NCBI GenBank assembly: GCA_016617855.1
Contig: JAECUM010000816.1
Coordinates: 1-64,000, forward strand
Origin: Megalonaias nervosa
Lineage: Eukaryota; Mollusca; Bivalvia; Unionida; Unionidae
DNA length: 64,000 bases
Direction of reading: 5' to 3'
The notes below the pieces were generated by a model. It was not told the origin of the DNA, searched no databases, and saw only the letters and a program-made list of their open reading frames with translations. Position numbers and translations under genes: made by a program. Positions within the stretch are counted from its first letter, which is position 1. Each line of letters opens with the position of its first letter. Shown here in pieces: positions 23,300-36,295 of the stretch.

Positions 23300-24405
23300 T
23301 ATGGATTGTTCATTGTAAACAAACAACTTCTTATAATATTAAAGCAATGAAAGACACAATGTTGATGCCAACTCTTATTAGGGTCATGAAAATCTTTTAA
23401 GTCCTTGTGACATCTGTATATTGCCTTCAGACTGATGTGACCTTAATCATGGAACATTATAAGACATACTCTATATTGGTGAGAAGTCAGACATTGAGGG
23501 AACTGTTGTTCCTATGACACTGGATAGACAAAGATGATATAGAAACTATCAGTGTGATTAATATCTGAGTGTTTAAAACTATTTAGTATGTACATGTATC
23601 ATGATATTTATTTACCTAAAATAGGTATCCACCCATAAGAACACTTGAGACTATCAAGTTATTTCTGTGTCTAATTGAAAAGATTATAGTAAATCTCAGT
23701 TTTGTTGTGCTTTAGTACCCTGCACTATGGAATGTAAATTCTAATAATTGAGTCGATTTTGTAGGTTTATAGCGTGCTAGCAGGTGTGTGTGTGATCACT
23801 GATACCATGTAAAACACTATTAAATACATGTGTCATCCAAATTATTCAATAATTTGGCCAAGGCAATAGTATGTACATGTAGTTATAAAAATTTGGAGAC
23901 CAAATTTTGCTCAGCTCGTGGGCCATATTATAGGGCTAAATTTAGTTTTTTAAGGTGATATGGTATTTATCATGGTTTTAGAAGAGACGATACATTTGTA
24001 TATGATTCTCTACATTCTCATGATAAATTTATTAATTGTATGTCTATGATGAAGGAGTACATCATCTTCATTCACAGTTAAATTTCATGGCTGTGATACC
24101 TATTAAATATACTGCTATTGTTAGCTGCTCAGTCCCAAGTGGGATCATGTAACAGTCAGACAGGCACTGAAACAAGGAAGCCATTACATTGGCAGGGATT
24201 GTGTGTTTGTAGACTTAAAAATAAATCAGCGATAACAAGTTTCCCTTAGCAGTCAAACATTTAGTTTAATGCCCATCTGTTGTGAAATCAGAAGCTTTCT
24301 TAGCTGGTATAAAGTGCTTAAAATAGAGATAAGTAGTTACAGTTTAATTTGGAATTAATTAGTTCATAGGATAAATTTTACAAGTAAAATTCCACTTAAT
24401 ATGTT
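23300..24405. other. Intron sequence, nothing recognised
   Basis: No supported feature. Confidence 0.5.
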
Positions 24406-24720
24406 TGTGTGTGTTTTTTTTGGATTTGTAACATAGCTTTAACAATCTGAGTCATATCACTATAATGTCTGCAGTGTGGAAGTTTATAGCAATGACTAGC
24501 ACTGGGGCATCATGTAACAGACATGTGGCATGATGTCCCACCCAGTCACGTCCTGACACCAGGCCGACTAGTGCTGGACTAACCTCTTAATGCTGAGTGC
24601 CAAGCAAGTCACCTGCTAGTATCACTGTGACAAGTCTTTGGTCTGACTCGATCAGGATTCAAATCTGTGACCTCCCACATCTGAGGTGGATGTTCTAACC
24701 ACTTAGACCATTGGAGTGTT
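24406..24720 (-). mobile_element. tRNA-derived SINE, family A, copy 1
   Basis: Minus strand: the head TGGTCTAAGTGGTTAGAACA (A box) and GGTCACAGATTTGAATCC (B box), then a body matching the element at 36,350-36,625 segment by segment (CAGCATTAAGAGGTTAGT, GCCTGGTGTCA, GCCCCAGTGCTAG, ACACTGCAGACA, GATATGACT, TTAAAGCTA). The tail is AAATCCAAAAAAAACACACA. About 315 bp, with an extra segment in the middle compared with the second copy. Confidence 0.8.
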
Positions 24721-25830
24721 TTTAAAAAAATTCTAATATGCATCAAAGGTTGCAAATATGGCTATAATTTGGTTATAGAATTTAGGTTTTGTGCATTTTG
24801 TTATGTTGACTAGGGTCAGATGAAGGTCAGCAGTTAACACAATCAAACAGGTCTTCAGGGAATCCTATCTCTGAAGTGGGCTAGAATCCTTTAAAAGAAG
24901 GTCAAACAAAGTTCAGGGAGTCAGCATCTACATTAGAGTTTCATTAAAAGTGGAAAAGAAAAACCTTCTCTTGTGATTAATTCCCTCAAGCACAAATCCA
25001 TCAGATTAGGTGATACAACATAATATTCTACATCCTTATGTCCTTACTATGACAGTATTTTACACTATTGTACATCATTAAGCCATGCTGGGAGTACAAT
25101 ACATGTACCCTGATGGTATTTTACACTTAATATGACAAAACCAACAAAAAATAAAAATTGAAGACGGCAGCTAAACAGAACATGTAGTTACGAAACAAGA
25201 AGCACAGGAAAAATATTAATACTTTATTTAAACAACTTTAATATACAAGGCAAATGTTCCTCTCTGTTATAAAATAATATATCCAGCATACAAGAAAGAG
25301 GTATGATAGAGAGTAAAATTAAACAATTCATTAGAGACAGATATAGAGACAGAGAATGGGAGCAAGTTTGGTTTGGTCATATTGGTAAAACTAAAATTCA
25401 ATGTACAAATAAGGGCAATATCAATAAAATGACATCTCAGTTCAAACATGAGGAACTATGTGCAATTATAAATATATAATTCCATTGCTTTTATTACAAA
25501 TGTTTGTATTTTCTTTGATATTCATCTAATTAGTGAAAGTGCATGAAAAAGTTCATCTTTCATGTTACAATATAATCTCCAATCAGAAATGAAATGATTA
25601 TCATCTTCAACAGGAAATCTGCAAAAACAGGAAGGATAAGTGATGTGTTTGTTCTAGATAAATTATTAGTGTATGCTGTACATCTGTCTTAATGGGGTTA
25701 ACAATACAGAATCTCACAACTAAAGTAGCCTGGGGATGAAATAATACATTTTGGGTAAAATCATCTTTTCTAAAAATTATGATAGATGGGTATTTTTTGT
25801 AGGCAGAAGTAGCTCATTTCATGTGTAAAT
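24721..25830. other. Intron sequence, nothing recognised
   Basis: No supported feature. Confidence 0.5.
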
Positions 25831-25833
25831 CAT

Positions 25834-26057
25834 ATACCATCTATACTTGCTTATAAGACAAGTCCAACTGCAAGCTGCTCAGACCCTGATCTGCCATCAC
25901 ATAATGCACCAGCAGATCTCAGTCTGTGCAGTTTGTTATGAGTAAGCACTAGAACAAACAAGATAAACCCTGATCTGCAGGTGCATTATAATATGGTGGA
26001 TCAGGATCTCTGGTTTTTTGCAGTTTGACTCGACTTATAAGCGAGTAAAGATGGTAT
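25834..26057. mobile_element. CTTATAAG-TIR MITE, best-preserved copy
   Basis: 224 bp. The left TIR ATACCATCTATACTTGCTTA (TAAGACAAGTC) and the inverse of the right end ATACCATCTTTACTCGCTTA (TAAGTCGAGTC) agree at all but a few positions over about 30 bp. The interior carries GATCTGCCATCACATAATGC and a mirrored GATC motif. This copy best defines the family. Confidence 0.8.
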
Positions 26058-26059
26058 GA

Positions 26060-27195
26060 CAAGATGGGGTTTTTTGTTAGTGGTCTACAAAATAGAAACT
26101 GAACAAGGTTGCCTGAGTTTCTCAAATTCTGGTTACTATATTTTGTCTTTTAAATAATCTGTGTATTGCTTGTTGATGAATTTATAAGAAGTAAAAAAAA
26201 TGGGTTTGAATGGTTCTTCTCTCTGCAAGGGTAGGTCAGCCTGTTACAAAATAGAGTGTTTCTCTACTTTAGTATATCAGTAGACAGAGTCATCCGACTC
26301 TAATCCAGCAGCTTCAGACTGTTTTATTAATCAAGTTTTTCAGAATTGGCAGCTGTACAGTACATGATGAGCAAATTTTAAATCCATATTCTAGAGTTGG
26401 CTGAATAAAAGTCATATAATTTGGCTATAATAGGTTATTTTAAGATAAAAATGTACTTAAACTTTATTGGGTGCCCAATATGCACTAAGTTGAATGAACT
26501 ATACAATCAACATAATTAGACAAAAAAAATAACATCTGATGCTATGGTAACTGCAAGATAATGACGTAACATCAATGTTTGTAACCAGAAAATTCAAGAT
26601 CTTGTCAATATTCAATTTCTCAATTACTGAACAAGGCACTCTGTGCTTCTGACGGGCTGACATTTACAAGCCATAAATTGGCCCAATTTAAACATTTTTT
26701 AAGATCATCTCTGAATAATGGTTTGGATTTATTTCTTCACATAGCTGAAATATAGTTAGGTTAATGTCTTGCTGTGAGATCAATACTGGATGTCATACCA
26801 ATGACGGACATTGACCTTGTACCTGATGCAATCCAGAAAACTCTGTGACATAGCCTTATACTCAAGAAATACAAATGCAAAACCTGAATTGAAAGATCAC
26901 TCTTTTTCAAGATCACTAGATTTGTTGTGCACAAATCAATTTTATTATTTAAAGAAAAGACCTCTGCTGAGAGGCTATTGTATCTTAAGAGACTCAGCCT
27001 CTTCTGGCAGCAGGAGGTCTTTTGAGATGTGGTGTAGGTCTTAGTGTATTATATCTATATAGTGTACTCTGTACATCAGAGACCTCTCATTTGAATTTCC
27101 AAACCATGTTCCATAGGAAACTCAATGTCCAGTTTGTAAATGGCAGAAGAAGATAGAATATGGAGGTCAAGAACAAAAAATAATGGAACTGTTGG
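26060..27195. other. Intron sequence, nothing recognised
   Basis: No supported feature. Confidence 0.5.
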
Positions 27196-27198
27196 AGG

Positions 27199-27421
27199 TA
27201 CCATACATACTCGCTTATAAGACAAGTCCAATTGCAAACTGCACAGATCCAGCTCTGCCATCGCATAACTGCTGGCAGATCTGGGTCTCCGCAGTTTGTT
27301 AGGAGTAATCAGCAGAACAAAATAACATAGACCCTGATCAAAAGGTGCATTCTACTATGGCAAATCAGGATCTATGTTTGTGCAGTTTAACTCAACTCAT
27401 AAGCATGTATATACGGAAAAG
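27199..27421. mobile_element. CTTATAAG-TIR MITE copy
   Basis: About 223 bp. Left TACCATACATACTCGCTTAT (AAGACAAGTC) and inverse right end CCGTATATACATGCTTATGA; the interior is as in the copies at 13,055 and 25,834. Confidence 0.75.
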
Positions 27422-27424
27422 GTA

Positions 27425-28185
27425 GATACCACTGTCTGAATGTTCTGTTTAACAGTATCACATATAAAGATATGTTAAAGAAGAATATTAAGCTGCGTCT
27501 ATAAGTTGCCAAATATATGCTTCCCTTGTAAATGTAAATATGAAGGCACGCATAAAAAAAATCATTACAATTTTGCTTTTTTGCATATAACAAGTAACCA
27601 ATTCAACAAAACTTCACCCACAAGCACCAAACGGGACCAATTAGATCATTTCCTACAAGTGAACTTATCCAAACAATCAGCTGACTCTCACAAGCAAAAT
27701 ATTGCTATCCACCATATTGTTGATGGATTAAGAAATGATATCATGGTTTCATCTCGGTGAGTGTGAACTAAAAATTAAATGTTTAGAGCAAAACAAATAC
27801 AGTTATTCTAATGAACACATGCTATTCAAATTACTTAAAATCTTGGCCAATCATGCAGAATAAAATGGTGGTATTATGGTTCTTCTGAGATTTATAGAAA
27901 AAAAAGATTATGTTATTACATTTTTTCTTCATTCCTTTCCCAAAGAACTATGATCCTGAAAAACGTATAAAGTTGAAAACATTCTGAACATTTCATACTA
28001 GACTCTTCACACTGACTATTCAACAATTTTATTTTTCTGTCATTAAAAAAAATATCATCTGCCATATATCCATATACATCTACAATTTCTGTATCATCAA
28101 AGGAAAGGAACATTACAGATCATGAAAAAGAAGAAAATGGACTGGAAATTATACCAAGAGAAATCAATATTTTTTCTTCAGAATA
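27425..28185. other. Intron sequence, nothing recognised
   Basis: No supported feature. Confidence 0.5.
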
Positions 28186-28189
28186 TGGA

Positions 28190-28222
28190 TAATAATAAGA
28201 ATAATAATAATAATAATAATAA
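28190..28222 (+). repeat. (AAT)n microsatellite
   Basis: About eleven ATA/AAT units immediately before a LINE fragment. Confidence 0.9.
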
Positions 28223-28227
28223 AAGAG

Positions 28228-28845
28228 CAAGATTGCAAACTGATATGATACATGTTCTCTATAACGCTAATCTGAAAATTACAACTTTAGATAGAATTCT
28301 TGGAATATTTGTAGATAATAACTTGCAATGGTCTCATCATATAAATTATATTTCAAAGAAAATAAACTCCTATCTTTGGCTCCTAAAGAAAATCAGGCCT
28401 TCATTCCATTACATTACAGAGTTCCTTTTTACAAAAGTTACATTCAACAGCATCTTAACTACTGTAAAATAATTTGGGGGAAACAACTACTACAAATATG
28501 AGAACAATTTCCAGACTACAGGAAAGGGCATGTAAAATAATTCTTGATCTGCAAACAGAAAATGCTTACATTCAAAATATTACCAATGCATAAAAGCATG
28601 TTTTTGATAAAGGCCAAGATAATGTACAAGGTGTTTGCAAAATCTGCCCCCACTTACCTAAACACCATTTTCTAGGAAAGAGAATCTACTGGTACCCCAA
28701 AATCTATGCTCATTAAAGGGAACAATTTCAAAGTAACCAATCATAAAAAGGTGCTTCAATTTTCAGGTGTGCTTGTTTGGAATTGGAGACTGGGGGCCTC
28801 TAAGACAGGGAGCCACTGAGGTTAATTGATTTTAATTGGCAAAAA
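28228..28845 (+). pseudogene. LINE reverse transcriptase C-terminal relic
   Basis: The open part (to 28,472) contains LDRILGIFVDNNLQWSHHIN and KKINSYLWLLKKIR, the post-catalytic segment of non-LTR reverse transcriptases (FLGV.ID..L.W..HI..I..KI). Later frames give a C-terminal region with KIMYKVFAK, PTYLNT and FSGVLVWN, matching the usual end of the ORF. Inactivated by stops and frameshifts. The clade is not determined. Confidence 0.75.
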
Positions 28846-28849
28846 AGGG

Positions 28850-29771
28850 AAATGGAAGCATAAAAGACAAGGCATGAATCTCACTTGTTTGTCTTACAGA
28901 AGCCAGAGTGAGTAGGGATAGTCTGAGTGTGAGATCTTGAAAGGAAACTTCTCTCAATGGTTCATAAGCAGCTTTGGTTAATGACCATCAAACACAAGAT
29001 TCTACCTGGGCAAAAGAGAGCCAAAGACAGGTCTATGGAGCTCAAAATACTTAATAAGATCAGCAAAGTGCAAATTGGAAACAATTTCTGTGCCCTAAGA
29101 GAATTTAAGTGTGCTTGATATGGCAGCTCGATAGCCCTTGATAGTGGTTACTGAACATCTTTTGGTCTCAAAAAGGAACAAAAGGAAATCAGCAATGAAA
29201 GTTACAGAGAAATGGATAGGAATGACATCTTTCCTACTGAACCAATCACAGAAGATTCTCTACCTGGTATCATAGGCCTTGAATGTCAAAGTTTTCCTGG
29301 CCTGAATGATACAACTGGCAATTTGGCCTGAAAACTTGTTCAGGCAGAGATATCACTTGACATGAGCCAGGCATGAAGGTAAAGAATGTGTGGGCTATTG
29401 TGGCCAGGGGATCCCTGGTGCTGTGACAGAAGACCCCCCTGAGAGGTAGACCTGGGTCAATTGATCAACAAGTGTAGGAGATCAGTGAACCATGATCACT
29501 GGGGCCACAGTTGGGCAATGAGCATGATCTTAGCAGAGAAGTTCTGACTTTTTGCAGAACTTGCGGTAGCAGATGGAGCAGTCGGAAGGCATATGCAAAT
29601 AGGTGAACCCACTGCATCTACTGTGCATGATCTATGGTCCATGACAGGAGAGACATAAAAGGGAAGTTTGTTGATGAGCCTAGTTGCAAACAGGTCCACC
29701 GGGGAAACTAAACCTCTGCTATGGGAGACACCCAAACATAATTTCGCAGTGCATGTCCTGAGAAACATATG
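28850..29771 (-). pseudogene. DIRS-like retrotransposon relic: RNase H and tyrosine recombinase
   Basis: On the minus strand from 29,768 an open frame carries SPVDLFATRLINKLPFYVSP, which is characteristic of the RNase H region of DIRS-group retrotransposons, and ends AKIMLIAQLWPQ (I.LIAP.WP..). Further down, in another frame near 29,200-29,080, ADFLLFLFETKRCSVTTIKG and YRAAISSTLK, then DLIKYFELHRPVFG, match the N-terminal part of the DIRS tyrosine recombinase (IADFL..L...G....TI.GYRSAIS.TL). DIRS elements integrate with a tyrosine recombinase rather than a DDE integrase. Stops and frameshifts make it dead; no terminal repeats were found. Confidence 0.75.
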
Positions 29772-29999
29772 TTAATTTTTCTTCCAAATTAGATTTATGG
29801 TTTTCTAGAAATTGAAACTTGCAATGCTGACAGAAAAAAGAAATATATATGCTGTAAAAAAAACAAAAAACATGTTGGATTCAGAACTCACTTGGCCTTA
29901 TATTTAAGTGAGAAAAAAAATGTGGGTAGTATTTCCAAACTTGTTAAACACTATTACATCTGTAGCAAGTTTAAAACTTTAGTATACACAAAATCAAAA

Positions 30000-30687
30000 A
30001 CTGTTCATAAATATATTCAACACAGTTGCTAGACTTCTTAACATTTTCACAACACAGTCAACAAGAAATTTTAAATGTGCACTTAAAAGCCTTCTCACTG
30101 GATGACACTCGAAGTAATAGAGAGCATTAGACTTCACTGTCTACAAACCATAAATTATTACATTTCTTGGCAGTAACTTGCATATGAAACACACTTGAGG
30201 TGAAAGTTTTATTGAATCCTATGCAAATACTCTGTAGTAGACCATTTAATAACTACTATAATTAGGTTAACATTTAGAATGAAAGCATTGGCATGCCAAG
30301 GTAATCTGGAGTAGCACATGGGGTAGTTTTCTGTTGGCATCAACTCCAAATTATACTGCAAAAGAAATGAGCAATCTAGACAACATACCAACTCATTTTA
30401 TGTCCATAAATGTCTATCTGCTCAGAATATTACTCGTTATATTTCTATACTGGATTTATCTGTATTAAAATACATATTATGCATTGTAGTCCCTAAGTTG
30501 TATTGGTTTATTAAATTTTATTAGTTTATTATTTTTTTTTATTACTTTATTAATTTTTTTTTATTAGTCTCTTAATTTTAGAACTTGTTCTATTTAACCT
30601 TCTGCATCCTGAATCCAAGAGGACCTGATATTGCTGACCAGAGAAACTGACATACTATCAGAAAATAATTGAAACAAACCACCCTAA

Positions 30688-30726
<39 letters not shown>
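30000..30726 (+). mobile_element. LINE 3' end with ATAA-repeat tail
   Basis: The stretch ends in TTGCTGACCAGAGAAACTGA ... AACCACCCT and a clean (AATA)n tail of about 40 bp (30,686-30,726), the layout of a LINE 3' terminus. The piece at 30,395-30,620 is repeated, diverged, at 31,895-32,095 (GTCTATCTGCT..AACTTGTTCTA..TGCATC.TGAATCCAA). Confidence 0.6.
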
Positions 30727-31304
30727 GACATAGTGACAATATATCTTTGACTTATTCCAGAGAGACGAGACCCCTAGCTACCCACATGCAATCCATAACA
30801 TTCTCTGAAACTATTAGTAGGAAAAATCTGATGAAACATGCAACACTTAATGTTCATGGAATGGGGATTGCTTTTCTTCTTTTATCACAGTGAAGAAGGG
30901 ATGGGAGAAGTCAAAAGTTCCTACATATCTTGATCAAGCTTAGTACCCATTTGCTATAAGGCATACATTAATCTTGAGAATATATTGCATAAGAAAACAG
31001 TTCCTTAACAATGACTTAAACCAACATTCCCCCTTTTCGTGCCTGTCTTTGTCATTATTTCCTGAGTACCAGCCCCTTCAACATTACTTAGAAACTTTTG
31101 AGATCCCACCCTATAATCATATATACCGGTACACTCCTCAACATAAAAAGGTCAAGTCATTTATGCAGCTGACATTGGCCCCTGGGAGATAACTTGGAAA
31201 CTGTTCACAGCCCTGCCCATAAATTATATACATATCTAAAGATATCTGGCATTACCAGGGGAGTTAATTTATGCTTGGAACCTACTGAAATCTCTACCTA
31301 GCGA

Positions 31305-31398
31305 AGCTGTGATGGCTCAGTTGTTAAGGTACTGGACTTACAACCAAAAGTGTACAAGTTCAATTCCACAATGAATCAGCCCAGATCAGCTACCAAAT
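31305..31398 (+). mobile_element. tRNA-like SINE head
   Basis: GATGGCTCAGTTGTTAAGGT (A-box type) and TACAAGTTCAATTCC (B-box type) 45 bp apart, then AGCCCAGATCAGCTACC, similar to the SINEs at 12,080 and 19,535. Confidence 0.5.
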
Positions 31399-31894
31399 TT
31401 CTCAAGAATTTTTTAAGGACATCATATGTTTTTTTGCTCTTAGTAGTTAAATTTCAAAATTTTTCAGGAGAAAAACAGATTATTTTAAATAAAATCTAAA
31501 AACAATAAAAAAGTATAAATTTACCTGAATGTTTGAATAGTTGCATTGAATATGTGAAATACCACAAAATAATGCACAACACATATGATAACACATAAAT
31601 TGCAAAAGTTTTGGGGGCTTTAATATAATAATACTTGCAACTTCAAATTCTATATAACCAAAAAGATCAAACTTACATCACAATGTTTCAGAATTTCAAA
31701 TGTAGTTAAGTTTCTAGCAATAATTCTCTGAAACAGAGTTTTAAAAAATGTGGTTGTTACAGGAAATAAGTTCTTACTGACACCAAATCAACATTATACA
31801 ATTATAGAATATTTTTGATCCTTAAATATGTAAAGATTCTTACTTTGTTACATGTAACTCTTCATTCAATCACAACATTGTTTAAATTGATTAG

Positions 31895-32095
31895 TTTTAC
31901 CAAGTCATTTTATTTCCATAATTGTCTATCTGCTAAGATTGTAACTTGTTATATTTCAATATTGGCTTTTTTCTGTATTAAATTACGTATTATTCATTAT
32001 AATACCTAAGTTGTATCAGTTTATTAATTTTAGAACTTGTTCTACTTAACCTTATGCATCTTGAATCCAAAGTAATTTTTAATGGTTTAATGTTT
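31895..32095 (+). mobile_element. LINE 3' UTR fragment, second copy
   Basis: Diverged copy of 30,395-30,620: GTCTATCTGCTAAGATTGTA, ATATTTCAATATTGG and TTTAGAACTTGTTCTACTTA (ACC) correspond in order. It lacks the final (AATA)n. Confidence 0.65.
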
Positions 32096-32399
32096 TTCTG
32101 CAATGGAAATGTTTAAAACCCAAAACCTGTGATTTTTAGGTTTGACTCCACAGTCTCATTATTTGCACAGGATTACATTTTTAAAGAAAAAGCAAGTCCC
32201 AACATTTGACCAGTGGGATCATATGTTACTTAATGAAGAATCCAGGAGCGTTTATGTTGGCATAAATCAGTTCTATTTAACATTCTTGTCAGTATGCGTT
32301 AACTTTGGGATAATGATGAATTGTGTTTAATTTAGTACTGAAAAAATCTAATATAAAATATAGCTAGTTACATTCTACCATTCTGTGCTAACAAAACCC

Positions 32400-33300
32400 A
32401 TTGATGAATGGCTTCTTTCTATGGGCAATAGAGACTTCATTGTAACTATATAACTTGATATTAAGGTTTTTGACTTAGTTAACCATAATATACATCCATG
32501 GAAACTTGAAAAATATAGTGGGTAATGTTCCCACTTGTCACTCTCATGGTTCAAATTATATCTCTCTGGCAGAATTCAACAAGATGTTATTGATAACTTT
32601 AAATCAGACCTGATGTCCATCAACAAAGGAGTTCCACAGGGATCTATTTTAGGACCTGTGATATTCATATTGTTTACAAATGACTTGTCCCTGTACCAAA
32701 AACTGATCTACATAGAGATAATACTACTTTGCTTAAATTGGATTCCACTGCTACAACTTGGAACAAAAACATCTGGTGAAGATTTATTTTGCTTGAAAGT
32801 AGGCAAAGATTATCAATGAACAAAAATCCAAATCTTGAGCTGTATATCTTCAGTAATCTAACTGAAAATGTTCATACACAGAGAAACATTTGGGAGTTCA
32901 TGTTATTAAGAATCTAGACTTGTAAGCAAGTGAAATACATTTATTCTGTAGTATACACACAAATTCATGTTTTACAGACAACAAAAATTTATCTACCACT
33001 TACTTATCAGTAATTATTTTTTAAAGCATTCATTCTTCCTCTTTTAGACTACTGGTACACAATTTGGGGAAATACAAATGACAGAAATATTCAAACAATT
33101 AACAAATTTCAAAAATGACCAGCAACAATTATTCTAAATTTACCATTTGACACACCAACCAAAATACTGTTCTCAAAATTGAAATGGCTGAAATCTGAAA
33201 ACAGATTAGCCTACCAAAAGTCCATATTAATGTTCAAAGTAAAGAATGAAATTTGTCCACAATATCTGAATGCTATGAGGGTCTGAGGAAAGAATAGTTT
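32400..33300 (+). pseudogene. LINE reverse transcriptase fragment
   Basis: The open frame 32,535-32,819 contains WFKLYLSGRIQQDV and the hallmark GVPQGSILGPVIFILFTNDL (palm-domain motif of non-LTR reverse transcriptases). Upstream, across a stop, is FDLVNHNI (normally AFD.V.H..L). The catalytic YADD block expected shortly downstream is missing. Beyond 32,820 further frames give the post-catalytic end (YTIWGNTND, PATIILNLPFDTPTKILFSK) up to about 33,290. Internally deleted and frameshifted. Confidence 0.8.
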
Positions 33301-33339
33301 ATTATATAACTAACTGAGTTACACAAACAAAAAAAAAAA

Positions 33340-33364
33340 GTTAATATTATTATTATTAATATTA

Positions 33365-33413
<49 letters not shown>

Positions 33414-33416
33414 TAA
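33340..33416 (+). repeat. (TTA)n microsatellite
   Basis: About 75 bp of TTA/ATT units with one interruption. Confidence 0.95.
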
Positions 33417-33559
33417 TGTACCAGATGCTGTGGGTATCAAGTTCTACAGCAAAGCAAATTAGGCCTATTTTTTTTTTTGCAGAATAACAACTCAAAAAGA
33501 ATTTCCAGGAATTCAAGATAGGACCATTTCTTCTTTTTAACTGCAGAGATTTGAAACCA

Positions 33560-34700
33560 CACATTCTGATATTCTTGCGTGATCAGATTTTGAAATCAGC
33601 CACTTTGCCAGCCATATTGGATGTAAGATCAGCTCCAAGCAAAAGACAAACTGGATACCATAAGAAGACAAGATTTTCAATATGTTCATTGTGGCAGCCA
33701 TATTACAAACAAGAAAGAGTAGCAATATCAATATTTTCGAGATGCCTTCTATGGTGGCCATACTGGATGTTAGAGCAGTACCATTACATTGAGTACCAAC
33801 TAGACGTTACAAAAAGTCTTTGATTAAAACCAGATGTTGATAAGTTTTTGTATCCAGGAGTAATAGCAACAAGATTTTCAAGATGGCAACTGATTGGTAC
33901 AATGTTTATTTAAGATCAACTAGACATCAAAAAAAGTCTTCAGGAAAAAAATTCCATGCTGACATGACTTACTGTTCAGGAGGAGTAGCAATAACAAGAT
34001 TTTCAAGATGGCTGCTGTGGTGGCCATATTGATTGTGAGATTAGCAAGATTTTCATTTAGGATCAACTAGATATCATGAGAAGTCTTTTAGTGAAACCCC
34101 ATTCTGGCAGAGTAGCAATAATAAGATTTTCAAGATCACCATGTCAGCACAATATAGGATGGCATTTTTTATTTATGACCATGTAGACATCGTAAGAAGC
34201 CATTTGGTGAAAACCCCATGTGCAGCTTATGACATGTGGACCTCAACCAACCCATGATCTGGTTTTACCCAAATACATTTACATCATATAGGTACATTTG
34301 AAAATCACTGTCTAGCCTATGCCCTTGAGAAAGTTGCACATGCCTGCAATATGAATTTTTCTGATCAGGAGGAGTGGCAATAACAAGATTTCAAGATGGA
34401 TGCTATGACAGCCACAGTGGACATCAGATCAGCACCATTTTCATTGGACATCATAAGGAGTCCTTCAGTGAAACACTCACGTTGATATGGCCATCAATTC
34501 AGAAGGAACAGCAATAACTAGATTTTCAAGATGGCTGCCATATGGCTTTATTGGGTATCTGAGCAGCACCATCTTCATTAAGATAAACTTCACCTTGCAA
34601 TGAATGTGTTTGTCAAGTTTCATGGCAATCTTCCAAGCAGTTCTCGAGAAGCAGCAATAACAAACTAACAGACAGATTTGTGTCAGGCAATGGGCAACAG
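33560..34700. repeat. Dispersed repeat R1, array of about seven diverged units
   Basis: Units of about 125-145 bp (one larger gap) anchored on ACAAGATTTTCAAGATGG (about 33,669, 33,729, 33,868, 33,994, 34,122, 34,384, 34,519), each with GGCCATATTG and ATCAACTAGA.ATCA.AAGAAG. The end (34,600-34,690: CAAGTTTCATGGCAATCTTC, TTCTCGAGAAG, ACTAACAGACAG) differs from the units. Same family as 11,740-12,076. Confidence 0.75.
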
Positions 34701-35975
34701 GGGTAGCAGTAGTGGCCTTAGTGAGGTGTGAAATGTGCTTTTTAAATTAAAATGTTCTCAGTTTCATGTTAAAAAAAAAGATAATTCTGTCATAAATAAA
34801 ACAAACTTCTTGTTTTTCTATGAATATTTCACAGAATTTTCTTCAGTGATATAGGAATTAGATTTTGGGGGCATTTCACACCAGGCCTGCACAGCCCTAA
34901 AACCGCTGCTACTGGTAGACAACATGCAATTCCATAAGCAATCCTGGATTAGGTTAGAATTTATAAAACCTTTAAGCATGAGACTGAAAAACAATTTTTC
35001 TTACACTTGCTGTACTAATTTAAAAAAAAAAAAAGTATGCATGCATGTGTTACAAGTGGCTGGTAAAAAAGGCTGTACAACCCTGCTAGAGTTTAGCAGA
35101 ACATTAGCATGTTTAGGCATCACCAAAAAGGCAAAAGAAAACCATGATAAAGACAAAACAAGGTACGCTCCTTAAAATAAAAAAAAGATATTTTTTTTAA
35201 TTATATAAACCTAACTCATTTAAAATCCCAAGATCTCTGTCTGAAAATCTTCATGGGCATGATAAAAAATTCTATCCATATTTAAATTCTTATCCAATTT
35301 TATGTACTAACTAGATTTCAGATATAAATAACACTCTGTCATACTAAATCAAGGATGATTTCATAACAGTAATTCTATCAGGAAAAAGGGAAGACAACTG
35401 TCACGTGCAATTAAAAAAAAATATCCTCTTAAATGCGTGTTAGATAGCCAGGATGTCACATGTATACCAATCCATGGTGCGTAGCATTGTATCTACTATT
35501 ATGTCTGCATAATATTTTAAAATATAAATAGCAATTTTAGCCACTGATTCGGGGATCCTTTCATAACATAATTTTTAAGTAGGAACATCCTGTTGATTTC
35601 ATATTAGAGAGCTGCGATGTAACACATACAGATGTCCACAGTTAAGTGTCATTTGCTATATAAGTGGCTGGAAATGAGAAAACTTACATGTATTACAAAG
35701 TGTTAGTGAAAAATCTTGCTCAAACTGTCCATTCAGCATAAAATCTGTGTCCCATTTGGTGACGAGATACACAAATTTATCGAGGATTTTATCCCCTAAG
35801 TATTCTGGCCATTAATATTTATGTCACTTTGGTGGCTGGTTTACAACAATTTCCCTAATGGATGCATAAAGACAGGGTACATATACAGTCTGATGGCTCA
35901 CATTAAAGCAATAAAATGTAAGTGGGTGTGACAACACATTTCTTCTATTAAGAACATGGGAATAGTCATGACTTA
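34701..35975. other. Intron sequence, nothing recognised
   Basis: No supported feature. Confidence 0.5.
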
Positions 35976-35984
35976 TCTGTAAGA

Positions 35985-36083
35985 ATAACAGAAAATGGGT
36001 AACAATGACCCAGTTTATATTAATTGTAACAGATAACAGAAAATGGTTAACAATGGTCCAGTTTACATTAATTGTAAAAGATG
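35985..36083. repeat. 48-bp tandem duplication
   Basis: Two copies of ATAACAGAAAATGGGTAACA (ATGACCCAGTTTATATTAATTGTA) at 35,985 and 36,033. Confidence 0.8.
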
Positions 36084-36295
36084 ATGTAATAAGATAGTGG
36101 TTCACATGACGAAATGAGAATGAAAAGTCCTTACTATGGATGTAGCAAAGGAACCAAACATTTATATTACCCAAATAAAGAATAACAATGCAATAAAACT
36201 ACAAGAAAATGATGTAGCAAATATTTTTCAACTTCAATAAGAAAATAATTTCCATTTGGAGGGTCATGTGTTTGATAATCTATAATGAAAAGCAA

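Noticed and set aside
33319..33564. Asn-repeat protein
   Set aside because: Minus-strand translation of the (TTA)n microsatellite.
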